Origin: Acidaminococcus fermentans_A
GTDB lineage: Bacteria; Bacillota; Negativicutes; Acidaminococcales; Acidaminococcaceae
DNA: 64,000 bases
Assembly (NCBI RefSeq): GCF_052216985.1
Contig: NZ_JBQOUY010000009.1
Coordinates: 1 to 64,000 of the forward strand
Direction: 5' to 3'
The position numbers and the translations under genes were made by a program. Within the stretch, counting starts at the first letter, position 1; each line of letters begins with the position of its first letter. This document shows, one piece after another, positions 25,000 through 33,681 of this stretch. A model generated the notes under the pieces. That model did not search any database and was not told the origin of the DNA. It saw only the letters and a program-made list of their open reading frames with translations.

Positions 25000-25971
25000 T
25001 CACTTTTTTCGGCACAGCAGCCAAAGAAAGTAAGGAGCCCCGAAAAGAGCCGTAATGATCCCCACCCGGATTTCTCCTCCCGGCAGGACCATTTTACCCA
25101 GGGCATCGCAGAATACCAGGAACACCGCGCCCCCCAGGGCACTGAGCGGCAGCAGGGTCCGATGATCCGGGCCGGTCAGGAGCCGCAGGCTGTGGGGCAC
25201 CAATAGTCCCACGAAGCCGATATTCCCTCCTGCACAGACAGCCAGTCCCATCAAGAGAGAAATCCATCCCAGGAACAATTTCCGCCAGAAAGGCGCATCC
25301 ATCCCCAGGGACAGAGCCTGTTCCTCTCCCAGGCTCAGGACATTCAGCTGCCTCCCCCAAAGGCACAGGACGGCCATCACACCGGCCAGCAGCGGCAGGA
25401 TTCCTTTTACCTGGAGCCAGGTCCCTACTCCTAGGTTGCCCAAGGTCCAAAAAAAGTACTGGCGCATCACCGCATCCGGGGCAAAGCTCAGGAGTCCTGC
25501 CGTCAAGGCTCCGCAGAATAGGCTGACGGCCACACCGGCCAAAAGCAGCTTCACTCGGTCCGTCCCGCCACGGACACTGCCCAGGATGCCTACCACAAGA
25601 GAAGCCAGCCCTGCCCCGGCAAAGGCACCCAAGGGCAGGAACCAATAGGCCTTTTGGGGAAGACCAGTCAGCAGCAGGATCACCGCCCCCAAAGAAGCCC
25701 CGCCGGAAACCCCCAGGATGCCGGGATCTGCCAGCGGATTCCCGAAAATCCCCTGGAGGGCTGTGCCGGAAGCCCCCAGAGCCGCTCCCGTCCCCAACCC
25801 CAAAAGCAGCCGGGGGAGGCGGAGATTCCACAGGACATTCTGTTCCAAAAGGCTCCACCCTCCATGGAACGGTCCCCAAGGAGAAACTGGGACCTGCCCG
25901 CTGAACAGGGATAAGAAACAGACTGGCACCAGCAGCAGCCAGAGCACGATCCAACAGCGCTTGAACTTCAT
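25000..25971 (-). CDS. FecCD-family ABC transporter permease (iron/siderophore/B12 type), orphan
   Basis: This 323-residue protein has about nine or ten membrane segments and the FecCD/BtuC hallmarks: LRLPRLLLGLGTGAALGASGTALQ, NPLADPGILGVSGGASLG and FVGLLVPHSLRLLTGPDHR. It would form the membrane channel for a siderophore, heme or cobalamin importer. No ATPase or binding protein gene is adjacent, so partners must be encoded elsewhere. ATG 25971 follows AAAGGGGG. The downstream gap to the flavoprotein gene is 38 bases. Confidence 0.85.
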   Translation of the reverse strand: MKFKRCWIVLWLLLVPVCFLSLFSGQVPVSPWGPFHGGWSLLEQNVLWNLRLPRLLLGLGTGAALGASGTALQGIFGNPLADPGILGVSGGASLGAVILLLTGLPQKAYWFLPLGAFAGAGLASLVVGILGSVRGGTDRVKLLLAGVAVSLFCGALTAGLLSFAPDAVMRQYFFWTLGNLGVGTWLQVKGILPLLAGVMAVLCLWGRQLNVLSLGEEQALSLGMDAPFWRKLFLGWISLLMGLAVCAGGNIGFVGLLVPHSLRLLTGPDHRTLLPLSALGGAVFLVFCDALGKMVLPGGEIRVGIITALFGAPYFLWLLCRKK

Positions 25972-26000
25972 GGAGTACCCCCTTTGGCAAAGAAACAAAC

Positions 26001-26031
26001 AAAAAAGACGTTCCCCGCCGGGAGCGTCTTT
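26001..26031 (-). terminator. Terminator after the tRNA cluster
   Basis: AAAGACG/CGTCTTT with an inner CCC/GGG pairing and a T6 tail on the minus strand lies downstream of tRNA-Glu. Confidence 0.7.
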
Positions 26032-26098
26032 GCTTTTTATATGATGCAGTTCCATCCTCACGAGTGCATGGCCCATAGGGGATTCCTACGTATTGACC

Positions 26099-26173
26099 TG
26101 GTAGCGCCAACGAGAATCGAACTCGTGATTTCGCCTTGAGAGGGCGACGTCTTAGCCGCTTGACCATGGCGCC
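26099..26173 (-). tRNA. tRNA-Glu (CUC anticodon)
   Basis: A 75-base cloverleaf has an encoded CCA end. The acceptor stem is GGCGCCA with TGGCGCT (a terminal G-T pair), the anticodon stem-loop is CGCCC-TCTCAAG-GCG type with CTC, and the T-loop is GTTCGATTC. Confidence 0.88.
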
Positions 26174-26185
26174 AAGATAAAAAAA

Positions 26186-26259
26186 TGGCTCCGGGACTAG
26201 GGCTCGAACCCAGACTAGAAGATCCAGAATCTCCTGTGCTACCATTACACCATCCCGGA
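26186..26259 (-). tRNA. tRNA-Gln (CUG anticodon), copy 1
   Basis: A 74-base cloverleaf has acceptor TCCGGGA/TCCCGGA, anticodon loop TTCTGGA (CUG), T-loop GTTCGAGCC and an encoded CCA. It lies 12 bases upstream of tRNA-Glu on the minus strand. Confidence 0.9.
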
Positions 26260-26325
26260 AGAAAGCTTACTCGATTATTATAGCATGTCTGAAAGAAAAT
26301 GCAAGAAGTTTTTTGCTTTGGGAAA

Positions 26326-26352
26326 AAGAAAACCACCGCTTCCGCAGTGGTT
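26326..26352 (-). terminator. Hairpin between the two tRNA-Gln genes
   Basis: AACCAC/GTGGTT with a partly paired loop is followed on the minus strand by TTCTTTTTCC. It could end transcription from the upstream tRNA-Gln copy. Confidence 0.5.
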
Positions 26353-26371
26353 CCAGTTTCAAGATAAAAAA

Positions 26372-26445
26372 TGGCTCCGGGACTAGGGCTCGAACCCAGA
26401 CTAGAAGATCCAGAATCTCCTGTGCTACCATTACACCATCCCGGA
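26372..26445 (-). tRNA. tRNA-Gln (CUG anticodon), copy 2
   Basis: It is identical in sequence to the other tRNA-Gln copy over all 74 bases, and the short flank before it (AAGATAAAA) is also shared. This points to a recent local duplication. Confidence 0.9.
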
Positions 26446-26607
26446 GTAAATACTCTTGCTCTCTCAAAGAGTACTTTTATAGTATACGGCGGAACCCTGG
26501 AAAATGCAAGGACTTTTTTTATTGGGTTGAGATTTTCTTGGTGGATGGTAAAATGGAATCAGCAATATGGCAGTAACCCCTTATCTTTCCCTATAAGGAG
26601 AATCTCT

Positions 26608-27579
26608 ATGTTTGAAAACTATCCCTACTTTCTCTTGCTGGCCGAAGAAAACAACGTGACCCGGGCAGCCGAAAAGCTCCATATCACCCATCAGGCACTG
26701 AGCCGTTATTTATCCAAACTGGAACAGGAATGCGGGGTAGCCCTCTTCCACCGGAAGCCGCAGTTTTCCCTGACTCCGGAAGGCCGGGAATTCCTTGATA
26801 CCATACGCCAGGTGGAAGCCCTGGAAAACAGTCTTACCCAAGCTTTTGCAGAAAGCAAAAAGGAAAATGCAGGAATCATCCGTCTGGGAACCACGGAGGG
26901 CCGCTTCCGGATCCTGATGCCCAATCTGATTGAAGAATACAGTCAGCTTTTTCCCAAAGTACAGCTGCGGGTAGCCAGTGCCAATTCCTCGCAGCTGAAG
27001 GAAATGCTTCTGAACAACCAGCTGGACATCATTATTTTGGGTGCGCCAAAAAAGCAGTCCCATTTCATCCAAAGCAAACTGCTCATGCGGGAAGTCCTTT
27101 ATCTGGTCCTCAGTGACGGCATGCTGAAAAAATACTTCCCGGATACGTATCCAGCCTGTATCGATGAATTCCGCAAAGGAGCGGATCTGCGGAAATTCAC
27201 CCATATTCCCTTTGCCTTCAACCTCCCCCAATACAACTCTTCCCAGATGCTGAATCGGCTCCTGCAGAAACTCCAGATTTCCCTGAACTGCGTCCACACC
27301 TCCAGCCATCCGGATCTCCATCATATGCTCACCACAGAAAACTACGCAGCCAGCTTCTGTCTTTCCATGTACCTTCCCAATCTGGCAAGGATCAACAGCC
27401 AGACGGATAACAAGCTCCATGCCTTCCCCATCAAAGATTTGGACGAGACGAATCCGGTCATGCTGGAATTCCGGAAAGAACGGCACTTTCCCCTTTACGG
27501 AGAAACACTGCTCCGCCTGATCCGAAAACAGTGCACCTTTTATGTGGATTTCAATCCGGAGAACATCCTTCCTCACTGA
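26608..27579 (+). CDS. LysR-family transcriptional regulator
   Basis: This 323-residue protein starts MFENYPYFLLLAEENNVTRAAEKLHITHQALSRYLSKLEQ, a LysR winged helix, and continues with the sensor domain (IIRLGTTEGRFRILMPNLIEEY). The start at 26608 follows ATAAGGAG. It is convergent with the CitMHS transporter gene rather than divergent, so its target is less obvious; the transporter/CoA-transferase cluster next door is the best guess. Confidence 0.8.
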   Translation: MFENYPYFLLLAEENNVTRAAEKLHITHQALSRYLSKLEQECGVALFHRKPQFSLTPEGREFLDTIRQVEALENSLTQAFAESKKENAGIIRLGTTEGRFRILMPNLIEEYSQLFPKVQLRVASANSSQLKEMLLNNQLDIIILGAPKKQSHFIQSKLLMREVLYLVLSDGMLKKYFPDTYPACIDEFRKGADLRKFTHIPFAFNLPQYNSSQMLNRLLQKLQISLNCVHTSSHPDLHHMLTTENYAASFCLSMYLPNLARINSQTDNKLHAFPIKDLDETNPVMLEFRKERHFPLYGETLLRLIRKQCTFYVDFNPENILPH

Positions 27580-27586
27580 GAATAAA

Positions 27587-27642
27587 AAAGAGCTGTGGAT
27601 GAGTACCATTCCCCGTATCGACGGTACCTTCCACAGCTCTTT
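27587..27642. terminator. Bidirectional terminator
   Basis: AAAGAGCTGTGGA pairs with TCCACAGCTCTTT, with an inner GTACC/GGTAC stem. It lies between the convergent LysR and transporter genes. Confidence 0.85.
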
Positions 27643-27668
27643 GTTTTATATATACCTCATCAAAGGAA

Positions 27669-28976
27669 TCAGTAAATCTTCATATATCCCATAACCATTG
27701 CTATAGCACACATAATCAGGGACAGCACCCAAGTACGTGGGAAATTGGCTTTCAAATGGTCTTTCATTTCCACGCCAGCCAGCCCCAGTGCGAGGTATGT
27801 AGTAGGCTGCAGCGGACTGCAAATCATGGCCACATTTTTGCCAATCAGCATCGCTATACCAATGTCCATAGCCGGTACACCATAGGCTTCGCCCGCTTTT
27901 GCCAGCAGAGGGAAAAGGCCATAGTAGAACGTATCTGCCCCCAACATACAGCCAACAGGCACAGAGATGATACCCGCAATGATATTCATATATTTTCCCA
28001 TCCAAGCCGGCATGACCCACAGCATAGCATTGACCATGGCATCCAGCATGCCAGATTTGTTCATGACACCGATGAATACAGCTGCAGCCAGCAGGGTAGC
28101 CGAAGTATCCAGTGCATCTCCCGCATGACGGCGGAACAGTTTCCGCTGCAGTTTGGCATCGGGATAGTTGACAATCAGGGCGATTGCCAGTGCAATCAGG
28201 AACAGGTTATGAGGCTTCATGATTCCTAGCAACAAGCCGACCAAAAGGATTGCCGTCAGCAAGACATTGAACCACAGCAGCTTCGGTCGTTTCAATGCTT
28301 CCGCTTCTTCATCCTTCGCAGTATCCGTTTCCGCTACATCCGTGCTTTCGATATTTTTTCCTGCCCCATTTTTGATTTCACTCATCCCGACAAGGACAGC
28401 GACCACAAAAGTAAGTACCAGACAAACCCCCTGGAAGGGAAGGATATAATGCCACAATTCTCCTACATCCCGGCCAAGAACAGCAGCGACTCGTACGACA
28501 GGACCTCCCCAAGGGACAAGATTCATCACGCCCATGGCCGTCCCTAAGATGAACAGAAGACCGGTAGGCCGCATGTGGAGCCGTTTCCACAAAGGAAGCA
28601 TGGCAGGAATCGTTACCAAAGCAGTAGTTTCCGTTGCTCCGTCAAGATGCCCGATGACAGCCACAATTGCCGTTGCTACTGATACGATGATGACATTATT
28701 CCCGGTATGAGCCGTCAATTTTTTGACGACCGCATCAAACATACCTGTATCTGACATCAAGCCAAAATACTCTACTGAAAAAATGAATAGGACGGCGGTT
28801 TTCCATACCGTATTCAGGCCACTGGTGATCCATTTTTCCAAAAGAGCAGGTCCTGCTCCTAAAAGGATTGCCCCTATCACCGGAATTGTCCCAAAAACTG
28901 TTACCGGGGACATTTTTCCCCGCAGCAGACAGGCAACGAGAACGATCAGTGTCGCCCAACCTATCAACGCTTGCAT
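27669..28976 (-). CDS. CitMHS-family citrate/hydroxycarboxylate transporter
   Basis: This 435-residue membrane protein resembles CitMHS carriers: about 11-12 hydrophobic segments in two halves, the GHLDGATETTALVTIPAMLPLW segment, VPWGGPVVRVAAVLG, and the C-terminal GADTFYYGLFPLL and NVAMICSPLQPTTYLALGLAGVE motifs. The family takes up citrate as a metal complex, with protons or sodium. Given the CoA-transferase and HMG-CoA-lyase-like genes directly upstream, the substrate may be a related branched hydroxy acid. ATG 28976 follows GGGAG. Confidence 0.85.
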   Translation of the reverse strand: MQALIGWATLIVLVACLLRGKMSPVTVFGTIPVIGAILLGAGPALLEKWITSGLNTVWKTAVLFIFSVEYFGLMSDTGMFDAVVKKLTAHTGNNVIIVSVATAIVAVIGHLDGATETTALVTIPAMLPLWKRLHMRPTGLLFILGTAMGVMNLVPWGGPVVRVAAVLGRDVGELWHYILPFQGVCLVLTFVVAVLVGMSEIKNGAGKNIESTDVAETDTAKDEEAEALKRPKLLWFNVLLTAILLVGLLLGIMKPHNLFLIALAIALIVNYPDAKLQRKLFRRHAGDALDTSATLLAAAVFIGVMNKSGMLDAMVNAMLWVMPAWMGKYMNIIAGIISVPVGCMLGADTFYYGLFPLLAKAGEAYGVPAMDIGIAMLIGKNVAMICSPLQPTTYLALGLAGVEMKDHLKANFPRTWVLSLIMCAIAMVMGYMKIY

Positions 28977-29091
28977 ATTCTCATCTCCCTCACCAAATTA
29001 TAGTAAATTGCCCTTTTCTTTCCATGACATAGATAAATCAGAAATGAGCTTATATTTTCCACTTCTAAATTTATTGGTTTCTGCCAATATT

Positions 29092-30051
29092 TTATTTACT
29101 TTGGGTATGATTCTTTCCCTGCCGGGTGGGCACATCCAGGATCAAATCGCTGGCTTTCCCAGCTCGGAGCAGATAACTGTCCGTGAAATGGCCCAAAAAC
29201 TCAGCCACATGATGGCTGATCTCCATCAGCTGATCCAGGTCAATGCCCGTGGCGATCCCCATTTCTTCGCACATATGGACCACATCTTCACTGGATACAT
29301 TTCCGGCTGCTCCCGGCACAAAGGGGCATCCCCCCGTCCCGGCAAAACTGGTATCGAACTGGGTGAACCCTTCGCTGAGTCCGGCCAGGATATTGGCGAT
29401 TCCCAATCCCCGTGTATTGTGGAAATGGAGTCACCAGGCACAATCCGGATATTTTTCCTTCACGGTCCGGCAAATATCGGCCACCTGGGAGGGATAGGCC
29501 ATGCCGGAAGCATCGGACAGACTGATTTCCCGGATGCCCACTTCCCGATAGGCTTCGATGATCTTGCACACCACACTGACTGGGATTTCCTTGTCCCAGG
29601 GAGATCCAAAGGCCATGGAAATGGATCCAGAAATTGCGATCCCGGCATCTTTTGCCCGTTCCACACAGGCAGCGAAGCGGGCGACGCTTTCAGCGGGGGT
29701 GCAATTCAAGTTGGCCAGATTATGGGCAACGGAGGCAGAAACATTGAGCTTCACCTTTTTGCAGCCACAGGCGATGGCCCGCTCCACCCCTTTCAAGTTG
29801 GCAATCAGGGCCCGGTATTCCACCCCTGGTTTTTGATTGATTCCCTGGAACACTGCATCCGTATCTGCCACCTGGGGCACAGCTTTAGGGCTGACGAAGC
29901 TCCCCACCTCGATGACCGGGAAGCCAGCAGCCGTCAGCCCATTCACATAGCTGATCTTTTGTTCCGTGGTCATCATTTTTTTTTCATTTTGGAGCCCATC
30001 CCGGAGCCCCACTTCACACAGGCGGATTTGTTTTGGATATGTCAGAGTCAT
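29092..30051 (-). pseudogene. HMG-CoA lyase-like gene interrupted by an in-frame TGA
   Basis: The frame from ATG 30051 runs to TGA 29431-29433 and then continues in the same frame to 29092, 319 codons in all. The first part has the lyase opening RLCEVGLRDGLQNEK; after the TGA come LHFHNTRGLG (two His metal ligands) and GTGGCPFVPGAAGN (the catalytic Cys loop). A product ending at the TGA would lack these and be inactive. The context CAW-stop-LHFHN suggests TGG changed to TGA. Intact, it would cleave HMG-CoA, or citramalyl-CoA as in Chloroflexus. It follows the CoA-transferase with overlap of ribosome site and stop. No SECIS-like hairpin was evident. Confidence 0.8.
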
Positions 30052-30068
30052 AGCTACACCTTCTTTTT

Positions 30069-31262
30069 TCAAATAATCTTCTTGTCCTTCAGTTCCTGCA
30101 GTTTTTCTTCACTGAGCCCCAGCAGTTTCCCGTATACTTCCTCATTGGCCGAACCCAGTTTCTGTCCTGGCCACCGGATGCTGCCCGGCGTTTCGCTCAG
30201 CACGGGTACGATGCCCGGCATCTTCACATGGCCGAATTCCTCGCAGGGAACGTCTACGATATCGTGACGGGCCTGATACTGAGGATCTTCGAAGCAGTCC
30301 TTGATGTTGTAAATGGTGGAAATCGGGACACCGGCTTTGCTGCATTTCTCTTTCAGTTCATCAAAGGTATGGTCCTTGACCCAGGCGGTTACCGCATCCA
30401 TAATGGGTTTGGGATCTGCCAGGCGATCTTTGGCCAGGGCATATTTGGGCAGCCATTCCTCTCGTTTTTCCATGGCATCGCAGAGATGCTCGAATACCGG
30501 GTTGGTGCTGCAGACGATGATGACATATTTGTTGTCCCCTGTTTCAAAGGTACCGATGGGGCAGGAGGCTCCGCTGGGCATGGGACTGCGCTGTCTGATT
30601 TTTCCCAGCAGATCATATTCGGCAATCATGGCTTCTTCCATGCGGAAAATCCCTTCATACAGGCTCACATCGATTTCCTGGGCTTTTCCTTTCAGGACAT
30701 CCCGATGATACAGGGCCATCATGGTCCCGAAAGCCGCATACAGGCCAGCCACATAATCCGCCAGCGCAAAGGGAGGACTTACAGGGGGGCGGTCCGGATA
30801 TCCCTGCATATAGGTGTAACCGGAAAATGCCTGCAGCGGGGTTCCCAACCCGGCCAATTTTCTGTAGGGTCCGGTCTGGCCGTAGCCCGTTACATGGGTC
30901 ACGATGATATCCGGGTTGACTTCCCGCATTTTCTCTACACCGACCCCCCATTTTTCAAGGGTCCCTGTCTTGAAATTTTCAATGACCACGTCGCTTTTTT
31001 TGACCAGATCCAGGAAAAGCTGTTTCCCTTCTTCGTAGTGGAAATCCAAGGTCACGCTTTTTTTATTTCTTCCCATACTGGGCCAGCGGATGCTCTTCCC
31101 ATCCTTCAAAGGCCCCATGGCCCGGAACGCATCTCCCCGTCCCGTCATTTCCACTTTAATGACTTCTGCCCCAAAATCTGCCAAAAGCCCTGCTGCCCAG
31201 GGAGCAGCAATGACCGTGGCAATATCCAGTACCCGCACACCTTCCAGTGCCTGTTTCTGCAT
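30069..31262 (-). CDS. CaiB/BaiF-type (class III) CoA-transferase
   Basis: This 397-residue enzyme begins ALEGVRVLDIATVIAAPWAAGLLADFGAEVIKVE, the family opening, and carries LADYVAGLYAA with the probable catalytic Asp. Class III enzymes move CoA between carboxylic acids without free CoA. It is the first gene of a group with the HMG-CoA-lyase-like gene and the citrate-type transporter, so it probably activates the acid that the lyase cleaves. ATG 31262 follows AAGGAGGAGG. Confidence 0.88.
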   Translation of the reverse strand: MQKQALEGVRVLDIATVIAAPWAAGLLADFGAEVIKVEMTGRGDAFRAMGPLKDGKSIRWPSMGRNKKSVTLDFHYEEGKQLFLDLVKKSDVVIENFKTGTLEKWGVGVEKMREVNPDIIVTHVTGYGQTGPYRKLAGLGTPLQAFSGYTYMQGYPDRPPVSPPFALADYVAGLYAAFGTMMALYHRDVLKGKAQEIDVSLYEGIFRMEEAMIAEYDLLGKIRQRSPMPSGASCPIGTFETGDNKYVIIVCSTNPVFEHLCDAMEKREEWLPKYALAKDRLADPKPIMDAVTAWVKDHTFDELKEKCSKAGVPISTIYNIKDCFEDPQYQARHDIVDVPCEEFGHVKMPGIVPVLSETPGSIRWPGQKLGSANEEVYGKLLGLSEEKLQELKDKKII

Positions 31263-31385
31263 ATGTCCTCCTCCTTGTTTCATTACCAGATTCCTTATTG
31301 TATTCAGTAAAATTTGCTGCGCGCTCCGCAAATTTTATCTTTTTGTTTACAATCCTACTATATCCAAATTTACGGCAACTGAAAA

Positions 31386-31407
31386 GCAATAGTAAATTTA
31401 ATATTGC
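31386..31407. promoter_or_regulatory. Inverted repeat upstream of the CoA-transferase gene
   Basis: GCAATA and TATTGC face each other around ten A/T bases, 124-145 bases before the start. This could be a regulator site; no known motif is assigned. Confidence 0.3.
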
Positions 31408-31439
31408 AAATTATTTTTGCCATTAGAGGTATAAAAAAC

Positions 31440-31479
31440 GGGGATGTGAAAAAATGATCCTTCATATTTTCACATCCCC
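31440..31479. terminator. Bidirectional terminator
   Basis: GGGGATGTGAAA pairs with TTTCACATCCCC, with A6 before and T6 after. It ends the phosphoesterase transcript on the minus strand. Confidence 0.85.
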
Positions 31480-31508
31480 ATTTTTTGTTTTCCTCTTAAA
31501 AACAGTTT

Positions 31509-32255
31509 TCAATCCAAGATTTTTTCCGGCCGGAAGTCCAAGTAGTCTCCAGAGACCAGCCGATACCGGATTCCATTGTGGAAACCCAGGATACTGTCCT
31601 GGAACTGATTCTTCCCATGGCAGTGGGCATAGATCACCTGCTCCGCCCCATATTTTTCTGCCATCCGGGTAAAGATACTATCCTCTTCCAAGATATTGGT
31701 AGGAGGATAATGGAGAAATACCAGGAACTTCCGGTATCCGGCTTCCCGGGCTTTCCGGAAGGAATCCTCCAGACGGATGGCTTCCCGGCGGACCAGTTTT
31801 TGGGCGTGTTTCTCCGCCTCCTGGTCCCAGCTGAGCACTTCCCCCGTATACCGGTTGATCAGGAAGGGGCCTTCAAAGGTGAACCCTTTGGTCCCCACCA
31901 GGGCGTAATCCTGATAGACGGTAAAGTTGTTCTGGAGGAAGAACAGCTTCCCCCGGTATGCCTCATTCAGGGCCTCGGTTTTCTGGGCTTCCCAGAACAT
32001 GTCATGGTTTCCTCGGATGAGGATCTTCTGGCCCGGGAGGCGGGCGATGAAGTCCAGGTCTTCCCGGCACTGGGCCAGTTTCCGTCCCCAGGAATGGTCC
32101 CCCAGGAGTACCAAGGTGTCTTCCGGTTTCATCAGTTCCTGGCAGTTCTTCCAGATTTTTTCCTCGTGGCGGACCCAGACGGGCCCCATGGCGTCCATGG
32201 ATTTCTCTGGCCGCTGGAAGGCCAGATGGAGATCTCCCAACGCATAAAGTGCCAT
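31509..32255 (-). CDS. Calcineurin-like metallophosphoesterase
   Basis: This 248-residue protein has the two-metal phosphoesterase motifs in order: ALGDLHL (Asp-x-His), LVLLGDHSW (Gly-Asp-His in place of GDxVD), IRGNHDMFW, and VIYAHCHG. The substrate is unknown; similar small predicted phosphohydrolases are widespread in Firmicutes. ATG 32255 follows AAGGGGGG. It is downstream of, and probably co-transcribed with, the DUF362 gene. Confidence 0.8.
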   Translation of the reverse strand: MALYALGDLHLAFQRPEKSMDAMGPVWVRHEEKIWKNCQELMKPEDTLVLLGDHSWGRKLAQCREDLDFIARLPGQKILIRGNHDMFWEAQKTEALNEAYRGKLFFLQNNFTVYQDYALVGTKGFTFEGPFLINRYTGEVLSWDQEAEKHAQKLVRREAIRLEDSFRKAREAGYRKFLVFLHYPPTNILEEDSIFTRMAEKYGAEQVIYAHCHGKNQFQDSILGFHNGIRYRLVSGDYLDFRPEKILD

Positions 32256-32305
32256 CTGTTCCACCCCCCTTGGTGCTATCGTCCAGTGACCAGGCTGCTG
32301 CTCCT

Positions 32306-32319
32306 CCGTTATCCGTTAT
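32306..32319. repeat. Two-unit heptanucleotide repeat
   Basis: CCGTTAT occurs twice in tandem, running into the 3' end of the DUF362 gene. It matches the period-seven pattern of the other intergenic arrays. Confidence 0.4.
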
Positions 32320-33443
32320 TTCAAGGTAGCCAATTCATACGCTCTAGTCCCCAGCCCGATCTTTTCCCCGTGTTCCAAAGTTGTGGCCCAATCCACCCGG
32401 GGATTGCTGTCCAGGAAATGATCGTGATGGCATTTCCAGTCTTTTTCCGCCAGATGATCCGCCAGCTGGCTGTTGGGCAGAGGCTGTGCCTTTTGGCAGG
32501 CATCGGCACAGGCCTGATCCAATGCGATGGGATCGAAAGAAGCGAACATACCGATATTGGGCAGGATGGGCGCATCATTTTCTCCATGGCAGTCGCAGTT
32601 GGGAGAAATGTCCATCACCATGTTGATGTAGAAGCAGGGACGACCATGGACCACTGCCAGGGCGTATTCCGCCATTTTCCGGTCCAGCAGCTCATTGGCA
32701 TCCCATTGGACAGTCTCGATGGCGTCGAAGCCGCAGGCCCCGATACAGCGGCCGCAGCCGGCACATTTTTCCTCGTCGATGTGGGCCTTGTGGTTTTCTC
32801 CGTACGTAATGGCATCGCTGCCGCATTCTTTGGCACAGTGACCGCAGCCCCGGCATTTTTCTTCATCCACTTTGGGTTTTCCGGAAGAATGCTGTTCCAT
32901 CTTCCCGGCCCGGCTGCCGCAGCCCATACCGATATTCTTCACCGCTCCCCCGAAGCCCGTGGATTCGTGGCCTTTGAAATGGGCCAGGCTGATGAACACA
33001 TCTGCATCCATGACGGCACGGCCGATTTTGGCCTTCTGGATGTATTCTCCGCCGGGAACCGGCACTTCCACTTCGTCGGTACCCCGGAGCCCATCCCCGA
33101 TGATTACCTGGCACCCGGTAGTAATAGTGTTATAGCCGTTGAGAGCCGCACAATCCAGATGGTCCAAAGCATTCTTCCGGCTCCCTGGATATAGGGTGTT
33201 GCAGTCGGTGAGGAAGGGTTTGCCGCCCCATTCCTTCACCAGGTCCGCTACCGCTTTTACATACTGGGGCCGGATGGTGGCCAGGTTCCCCAATTCCCCG
33301 AAATGCATCTTGATAGCCGTGAATTTCCCTTGGAAGTCGATATCTCCCATATGGGCCGCCTTACACAGCCGCTGGAGCTTATCCAGGGCACTGGTGCCTA
33401 CCGGACAGCGAAAATCCGTAAAATATACCTTTGCCTTTTCCAT
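32316..33443 (-). CDS. DUF362 protein with two 4Fe-4S clusters
   Basis: This 375-residue cytoplasmic protein consists of a DUF362 domain (KVYFTDFR..., AIKMHFGELGN, LAHFKGHESTGFGGAVKNIGMGC) with two ferredoxin motifs inserted (CRGCGHCAKECG and CAGCGRCIGACG, about residues 197-246). It probably handles electrons or metal-cluster chemistry, but no substrate is established. No secretion signal is visible. ATG 33443 follows AAGGGGAG. Confidence 0.85.
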   Translation of the reverse strand: MEKAKVYFTDFRCPVGTSALDKLQRLCKAAHMGDIDFQGKFTAIKMHFGELGNLATIRPQYVKAVADLVKEWGGKPFLTDCNTLYPGSRKNALDHLDCAALNGYNTITTGCQVIIGDGLRGTDEVEVPVPGGEYIQKAKIGRAVMDADVFISLAHFKGHESTGFGGAVKNIGMGCGSRAGKMEQHSSGKPKVDEEKCRGCGHCAKECGSDAITYGENHKAHIDEEKCAGCGRCIGACGFDAIETVQWDANELLDRKMAEYALAVVHGRPCFYINMVMDISPNCDCHGENDAPILPNIGMFASFDPIALDQACADACQKAQPLPNSQLADHLAEKDWKCHHDHFLDSNPRVDWATTLEHGEKIGLGTRAYELATLK

Positions 33444-33463
33444 GTTTCCACTCCCCTTAATTC

Positions 33464-33610
33464 GTCATAAGTCAGACGTCATACGCTTTTGGAAATCAAT
33501 TTATACCAATTGATTTTGAATTTGCAGCCCTGGTACGACATGGTCTGCTTTTCTTTCAATCAAAGCCAGCCGTGCTGGCTTCCATCGGCGTATGACCTAT
33601 GACCTATGAC
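33464..33610. repeat. 147-base element with heptad terminal inverted repeats
   Basis: The left end (33464-33484) is three GTCATAN-type heptads, and the right end (33590-33610) is three TATGAC-type heptads. The ends are reverse complements at 18 of 21 positions. The interior has small hairpins (TCAATT/AATTGA and AGCCAG/CTGGCT). It fills most of the gap between rlmH and the DUF362 gene and has no ORF. Confidence 0.6.
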
Positions 33611-33681
33611 ATCTTTTCCCAAAAAACCGGGCTGGTCCCTCTCGGGTTCCGCACAGCCTGCAGGTCCCAGTCCGGTCTGTT

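Noticed and set aside
26186..26445. Attachment site or island border at the duplicated tRNA-Gln genes
   Set aside because: The two copies are complete and only about 110 bases apart, with no integrase gene or cargo between them; a simple tandem duplication is enough.
29092..30051. Selenocysteine at the TGA of the lyase-like gene
   Set aside because: The region after the TGA shows only a weak six-pair hairpin with a large loop, the position is not known to need Cys or Sec in this family, and no selenocysteine genes are visible in the window. A nonsense change or sequencing error is simpler.
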